From positions 1 through 36,186 of the forward strand of contig CAZFLM010000069.1 in NCBI GenBank assembly GCA_964519955.1: a stretch of DNA of 36,186 bases. Reading direction: 5' to 3'. Shown piece after piece: positions 32,322 through 36,186 of the stretch (positions within the stretch are counted from its first letter, which is position 1; every line of letters starts with the position of its first letter). Under the pieces are notes generated by a model. The model had not been told where the DNA came from. It worked only from the letters and a program-made list of their open reading frames with translations, and made no database searches. The stretch is from CAZFLM01 sp964519955 (GTDB lineage Bacteria > Armatimonadota > Chthonomonadetes > Chthonomonadales > CAJBBX01). The position numbers and the translations under genes were made by a program.

Positions 32322-34398
32322 CACGCACCTCAAATCGCCTGACCTGCACCGGCACCACGAACAGGTTGCTGAGGGTCTTCATGCGCAGAAAGCCCTTGTC
32401 CTGGGCTCGGAGGATCGAGTTCTGGAAGTCGGCGAAATCGTAGAACTTCGACAGGTCGCGGATCTCGTCCGTGTTGTTCAGGTGACCTATGAACCAGTTG
32501 GCGGTGTTCTTCAGGATGTTGCGCTGCACGCTGCTCACTTCCTGGGTAGCATAGACCATCCCTATCCGGTACTTGGCGCCCTCCTTAGCGGTCCGCACCC
32601 AGACGCTGCCAGTCTCGTCCTCGCTACCAGACGGAAGCAGATTGTGTGCCTCCTCAACGTACACGAGCACGTCTGGCGGCGCGTGTCCCTCGCGGAAGCA
32701 CTGCTGATTGCGCAGGAACACTTGCCACATTATGCGCTCTGCCGACGAGCGGTTCAGATCGATATCGCCGCTCGACTGGTCTACAATCACTAGCCTTCCC
32801 TGACACAGGTGCTGGTATATCGCGGCAGCGTAGTCGGCCGTCACGGACGCCGAGTGCTGCGGAGCCACGATACCGATCTGCCGCGGGCCGTTGGGATAGT
32901 AGAACATCTCTAGGATCTTGTTCAGATCACCATCGGCCCACGCCTCTCCTGAGCCGCCGGGGCGAGCCACATACCACTGGTCGAAGGCCTGATACCCGCT
33001 GTTGGCGTCACCAATGAACTCGCGCAAGTACTCCATCGCCGTCGCAACCGCGGACCAGGTGGGGTGGGCCGCGCCGAGCGTGTCCGCGCAGAATCTGTAG
33101 TGGGCTGAGTTGCCACCTCCCGCTGCCCTCATCGCGTCGAGCAGTTCCTGGCGGAACAGCCCGTGCGTGTCTGGCCGCAGCCCGGCGGGCACCTCAAGGC
33201 CAGCTCTGCTGAGGAGGGCCCGGTATGCCAGCGCTCGTCTCCGGTGTCTGGTCGTCGCGGAGCGATCGGCCTCGGCGGGAGCAGACAGCCTGACCTGCCG
33301 GAAGTTCTGGATATACTTCGCGCTATCTGCGACAAGCGCCGCGTCTATTATCTGCTTGCCAGTGTCGAGGTCCCGATCAGCGTAGAAGTTCAGCAGCATA
33401 AGGTTGCGCGTGGTATCGTTTGGATGCGGCGTCATCCCATACGTGACTACTTCGGTCTGATCGCGATTCCTCGTCTCCGTCCACAGGTTTCGGATGGCGC
33501 CATGGTTGTCTTGCACGTTCTCGTTGGCGTACTCCCCGTTAGGATCGAAGACCAGTTGGCCCACCCTGATCGGCCGCTCCTGGTTGTTGCGCAGCCGGAA
33601 CACCGACTGCAAGATGATCTTCGTGGAGTTGGACTTGCCGGTCCGGGTCATCCCGAAGAGAGCCGTCTTGGCGCCAAGCAGGTCCGCCGGCATTATGCTC
33701 ACCTCAACGTCATCGACCCCCTGAAATGGCCGGCTGGTTGACGCGTACCTGATCGAACCGACGACCACAGCCTGGTCCGATGGAAGGTCATCGCGGTCTG
33801 GATCGCGGTAGTTGGCAATTACCCCCAATGCTGCTCCATTTGGCCTGTACACCTTCATACCGCGGTTCGGGTAGTAGTTCGATATGTCAGAGCCAAACCG
33901 GAGCACCAGGTCCTCTTCTGCCTGAGCACCGACGGCGGGCGCCAGGTAGAACGTACCTATCACCCTGCACTTCACGCCGGCGAAGCTTAACGCGTGCGCC
34001 GTGCTTGGGTCCATGATCGCCTCGCTGTCCCAGTGCGTTCCGGTCTCCCCGCTCACGCGCTGGCCAGACTCTACACGGACGCGTATGGCCTCCTCCTCGG
34101 CCGGCAACGGCGCGCTGTCGAGGACCCGGAGGAGCACCACGCATGCGTCCTCCGCCCTGTAGTCGATGCTCGCGCCTGGTACGATCCTGGTCGCGACTAG
34201 GAAACTCAGCCCGGGAATGCCACCGACCTGCTTGCGGTAGTAGTCATGAACCTGCACCAGAGCCGTCTCATATCCGATGGAGTACAGCTCACCGACGTAC
34301 TGCGACGGCTGAACCAGGCCGCCAAGCAGCTCTGTTGCCGCAAGCTCAACCGACCGACCATGGTCCGCTGCGATCGCCGTCTCAACAGGGTTAGCCAT
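32311..34398 (-). CDS. HerA-type ATPase/DNA translocase
   Basis: 695 residues; ATG 34398 follows GGAGGTGA by 5 nt. The N-terminal 230 residues should include the HAS-barrel domain. Walker A is GMTRTGKSNSTK (G254-K255-S256). Walker B is VLVYVEEAHNLL with E582-E583, typical of the HerA/FtsK group (usually D-E). The region between them contains an extra roughly 150-residue, Arg- and Ala-rich segment. C-terminal motifs YATQEVSSVQRNILKNTANWFIGHLNN match the arginine-finger part of HerA. Such proteins form hexamers that thread DNA into a NurA nuclease. The gene starts the three-gene cassette and overlaps the nuclease gene. By eye this block is less GC-rich than the hydrolase genes. Confidence 0.92.
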   Translation of the reverse strand: MANPVETAIAADHGRSVELAATELLGGLVQPSQYVGELYSIGYETALVQVHDYYRKQVGGIPGLSFLVATRIVPGASIDYRAEDACVVLLRVLDSAPLPAEEEAIRVRVESGQRVSGETGTHWDSEAIMDPSTAHALSFAGVKCRVIGTFYLAPAVGAQAEEDLVLRFGSDISNYYPNRGMKVYRPNGAALGVIANYRDPDRDDLPSDQAVVVGSIRYASTSRPFQGVDDVEVSIMPADLLGAKTALFGMTRTGKSNSTKIILQSVFRLRNNQERPIRVGQLVFDPNGEYANENVQDNHGAIRNLWTETRNRDQTEVVTYGMTPHPNDTTRNLMLLNFYADRDLDTGKQIIDAALVADSAKYIQNFRQVRLSAPAEADRSATTRHRRRALAYRALLSRAGLEVPAGLRPDTHGLFRQELLDAMRAAGGGNSAHYRFCADTLGAAHPTWSAVATAMEYLREFIGDANSGYQAFDQWYVARPGGSGEAWADGDLNKILEMFYYPNGPRQIGIVAPQHSASVTADYAAAIYQHLCQGRLVIVDQSSGDIDLNRSSAERIMWQVFLRNQQCFREGHAPPDVLVYVEEAHNLLPSGSEDETGSVWVRTAKEGAKYRIGMVYATQEVSSVQRNILKNTANWFIGHLNNTDEIRDLSKFYDFADFQNSILRAQDKGFLRMKTLSNLFVVPVQVRRFEVRDAV

Positions 34399-34496
34399 TC
34401 AGGTCACCTCCGCGGTATGGTTTGATAGGCAACGACGACGCCACGCTCAGCCCCAACTCGACTACACCGCCCCAAAGCACGGCGACCACATCCCCG

Positions 34497-35291
34497 TCAC
34501 TCCGCCGCGAACAACCCCCTCGCGAACGCCAGGTCCTCCGCGATCAGCCGGTCGACGGCGGCGTGGTCGTCGTATTCGGCGGTCAGGCAGACCACGCCGG
34601 CATAGGCGCGCCGCTTCAGCTCCGCCGCCACCTTCGGCCACGACGCGATGCCGTGGCGGCCGGAGGTCCAGTAGAGCGACCACTCGGCGACCTCCGCCTC
34701 CGGACCGGTGCGAAGCCGTCGGATCGCGTTCTTCAGGTTCACCATGCAGAGGTGGTCCCAGACGATGTCGAGCGCCAGGTCGGCGTCCTCTCCCTGCAGC
34801 GCGTTGTGCGCGGCATCCCAGACGGCTGCGACATGCTTGCGGTCGTACTTGCCGATGAGGCTGCGCAGACCCATGGCGTTCGAGACGCAGCGGTCGCAGT
34901 GGTTCTGCACGCCCAGCGTCACGCCATAGCGGTCAAGCACGGGGACGAGCGCATCATACTGGCGCTGCAGGCGGGCCTCGCCTTCCAGGTAGGTCTCGTC
35001 GGGACCGATGTTCTCGCAGACGCGGATGACCGGCACACCCGCCTCGGCGCACGCGGCCATCGTCTTCCCGTCCGTCGGCCCGGCGATGCTCGCGATCGTG
35101 ACGCCGTGCTCGCCCAGTGTCTTCGCGGCCCGGGGCAGCTCGGCGGTCACGTTGTCGGGGTCCACCGGGTAGCCCGGCCGCACCGGCAGCTCGATACCGT
35201 CGAACCCCAGACCGGCCACGTGCCGCGCCAGGTCCGGGATCGGCATCGTCCAGGGCTTGGTGAACACGGTGAAGGTGATGCCGTTGGCCAT
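34497..35291 (-). CDS. Sugar phosphate isomerase/epimerase family protein (TIM barrel)
   Basis: 264 residues; ATG 35291 has AAGGAG 7 nt upstream. It matches the xylose-isomerase-like TIM barrel (AP endonuclease 2) superfamily: LGFDGIELPVRPGY, SIAGPTDGKT, VIRVCENIG, LGVQNHCDRC, VAAVWDAAHNALQGE and VVCLTAEYDD supply the usual metal-binding Glu, His and Asp residues along the barrel. No signal peptide, so cytoplasmic. Such proteins are frequently next to Gfo/Idh/MocA oxidoreductases, as here, and act on sugars, inositols or hydroxyacids. The exact substrate cannot be read from sequence. Confidence 0.88.
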   Translation of the reverse strand: MANGITFTVFTKPWTMPIPDLARHVAGLGFDGIELPVRPGYPVDPDNVTAELPRAAKTLGEHGVTIASIAGPTDGKTMAACAEAGVPVIRVCENIGPDETYLEGEARLQRQYDALVPVLDRYGVTLGVQNHCDRCVSNAMGLRSLIGKYDRKHVAAVWDAAHNALQGEDADLALDIVWDHLCMVNLKNAIRRLRTGPEAEVAEWSLYWTSGRHGIASWPKVAAELKRRAYAGVVCLTAEYDDHAAVDRLIAEDLAFARGLFAAE

Positions 35292-35344
35292 GCGTGTTCT
35301 CCTTGGCTGTGCGAGCAGCCCGTCCGTGGCCATGCGAGAGCGCC

Positions 35345-35372
35345 GTGGTGGGATGGGCGTCCCTGCCCGTCC
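35345..35372 (+). repeat. Solitary REP copy
   Basis: GTGGTGGGATGGGCGTCCCT followed by GCCCGTCC: same frame of conserved bases as 27354-27380, with paired changes that keep the stem (GGGCGG to GGATGG and CCGCC to CCGTCC). It lies between the oxidoreductase and isomerase genes. The compensatory pattern supports selection for, or copying of, a hairpin. Confidence 0.75.
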
Positions 35373-35477
35373 AGTACAGCTTGTAAGCCGATCGGGCTAC
35401 GGCGAGTGCCCAGATCACTTCAGTCCGCGAATGCGGACCTCGTGCCGTTCGGAGGCGCCGTTTGAACCAACGGCCCC

Positions 35478-36186
35478 CTACTCGCCCCGCAGCAGCCCCA
35501 TCGCGTTGATCTTGTCCACGACTTCCATCGTCTTGACCGCGTCGGCGAAGCAGGAGCCCGGCTGGGTGCCGGCCTTCACGCAGTCGATGAACTCGCGGTT
35601 CTTGGCCTGGAACCCGGCGAACACGTGGAGTTCCTCGCTCCCAGCCACCTCGCGCGTGTCGTACCAGGTGCCCTTCGTGTCGCCGTCGGCGTAGAGCACC
35701 CCTTTGCCCTCGTGCTCGGCCTCGGCGCAGACGCGCGGCGCGTGCATCTGGACTCGGAACGTGCGGCGGCCGCTCGTCCAGCTCGTCGCCACCACGCCCG
35801 TCGCGCCGTTGTCGAACCGCAGGAGCGCCATGACGAAGTTGCAGTCCGGCACGCCCACGCGCCGGGTGATCGCCTGGATATCCACCACCTCGCCGCCGCA
35901 CATCCACCGCACCGTGTCGACCGCGTGCACCCCGTCGTCGAGGAACCGGCCGCCCACGCCCAGGTACGCCTGCGGCTCGCACTTGTAGAACTCGCAGACC
36001 GCGTGCGTGATCGGCCCTCGCGCGAGGCACGCGTCGCGGAGCTGGACCACCATCGGGCAGGTGCGGCGCTGGAAGCTGACCTGCGTGATGACCCCGTGCT
36101 GCTCGGCGAGATAGGCCAGCGACCGGGCCATGTGCATCGTGACGCCCATCGGCTTCTCGATGTACAGCGGCAGCTTCTGCTGGAGG
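35478..36186 (-). CDS. Gfo/Idh/MocA-family oxidoreductase, partial at window edge
   Basis: About 235 C-terminal residues; the start lies beyond the window. The frame reads LPLYIEKPMGVTMH at the edge, containing the conserved Glu-Lys-Pro motif with the catalytic lysine of the family. The C-terminal alpha/beta domain follows (GGRFLDDGVHAVDTVRWMCGGEV, ATSWTSGRRTFRVQMHAPR, FIDCVKAGTQPGSCFADAVKTMEVVDKI). The first domain with the NAD(P)-binding fold is outside. Likely acts on a sugar or inositol derivative with the isomerase-like protein encoded 186 bp downstream; a REP lies between. Confidence 0.88.
   Translation of the reverse strand, partial: LQQKLPLYIEKPMGVTMHMARSLAYLAEQHGVITQVSFQRRTCPMVVQLRDACLARGPITHAVCEFYKCEPQAYLGVGGRFLDDGVHAVDTVRWMCGGEVVDIQAITRRVGVPDCNFVMALLRFDNGATGVVATSWTSGRRTFRVQMHAPRVCAEAEHEGKGVLYADGDTKGTWYDTREVAGSEELHVFAGFQAKNREFIDCVKAGTQPGSCFADAVKTMEVVDKINAMGLLRGE

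Noticed and set aside
29848..34398. Classical restriction-modification or BREX/DISARM system
   Set aside because: No restriction endonuclease of a known type, no PglZ-, BrxC- or DrmA-like protein is adjacent. Only HerA, NurA and the methyltransferase are visible.
29848..34398. Prophage or integrative element around the HerA cassette
   Set aside because: No integrase, tRNA gene, direct-repeat ends or structural phage gene is visible at the borders.
1..36186. tRNA or rRNA genes
   Set aside because: No cloverleaf with a TTC-type T-loop or rRNA-like sequence was noticed on either strand; this was by eye, so a missed tRNA is possible.

Overview
The window is very GC-rich DNA from a bacterium with a two-membrane envelope, most likely a member of the Armatimonadota, possibly a metagenome assembly. 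This rests on three things. Four prepilin-like proteins carry the near-invariant FTLIELLVVIAIIAILAAI leader followed by LFPVFA[QR]AR and a C-terminal H-X9-DG box. There is a dense set of secreted glycoside hydrolases. One predicted outer-membrane barrel ends in Phe. The assignment is inference from protein style, not from a marker gene. A run of 100 N at 5459-5558 is an assembly gap inside a tandem repeat, so the two sides may not be contiguous exactly as drawn.

Layout. 422-1111: exported putative beta-barrel. 1311-3454: a near-consensus promoter with a palindromic operator, a LacI-type regulator, a pseudopilin and a small membrane protein. 3509-4687 (-): URO-D-fold protein. 4735-5753: a REP-associated tyrosine transposase (RAYT) flanked by 73-bp tandem REP repeats. 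5754-11700 (-): a translationally coupled three-gene hydrolase operon (GH42, then a GH36-like protein, then a GH20/GH67-like protein). 11892-14873 (+): divergent GH78 alpha-L-rhamnosidase. 15304-18458: three more pseudopilin transcription units, each with its own TTGACA/GATAAT promoter, a hairpin or palindrome near the start point, and a terminator. The last unit also encodes a second copy of the small membrane protein. 18634-21594 (-): PQQ-type beta-propeller followed by two related secreted proteins of unknown function. 21954-29779 (-): pectate-lyase-like beta-helix, LamG-GH116 fusion and DUF4838 protein, separated by small repeats. 29848-34398 (-): HerA ATPase, NurA nuclease and DNA methyltransferase with overlapping reading frames. 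34497-36186 (-): sugar-phosphate isomerase-like protein and a partial Gfo/Idh/MocA oxidoreductase.

Most of the window reads as a plant-polysaccharide (rhamnose/galactose/uronate) use locus. Secreted hydrolases release sugars, LacI control senses them, and pseudopilins with their small membrane partners may form a surface or secretion apparatus. Intracellular isomerase and oxidoreductase genes process the products. The HerA-NurA-methyltransferase block looks different: its base composition is less GC-rich by eye and it has no link to sugar metabolism. It is the best candidate here for a little-described system, perhaps a compact self/non-self DNA defence module.
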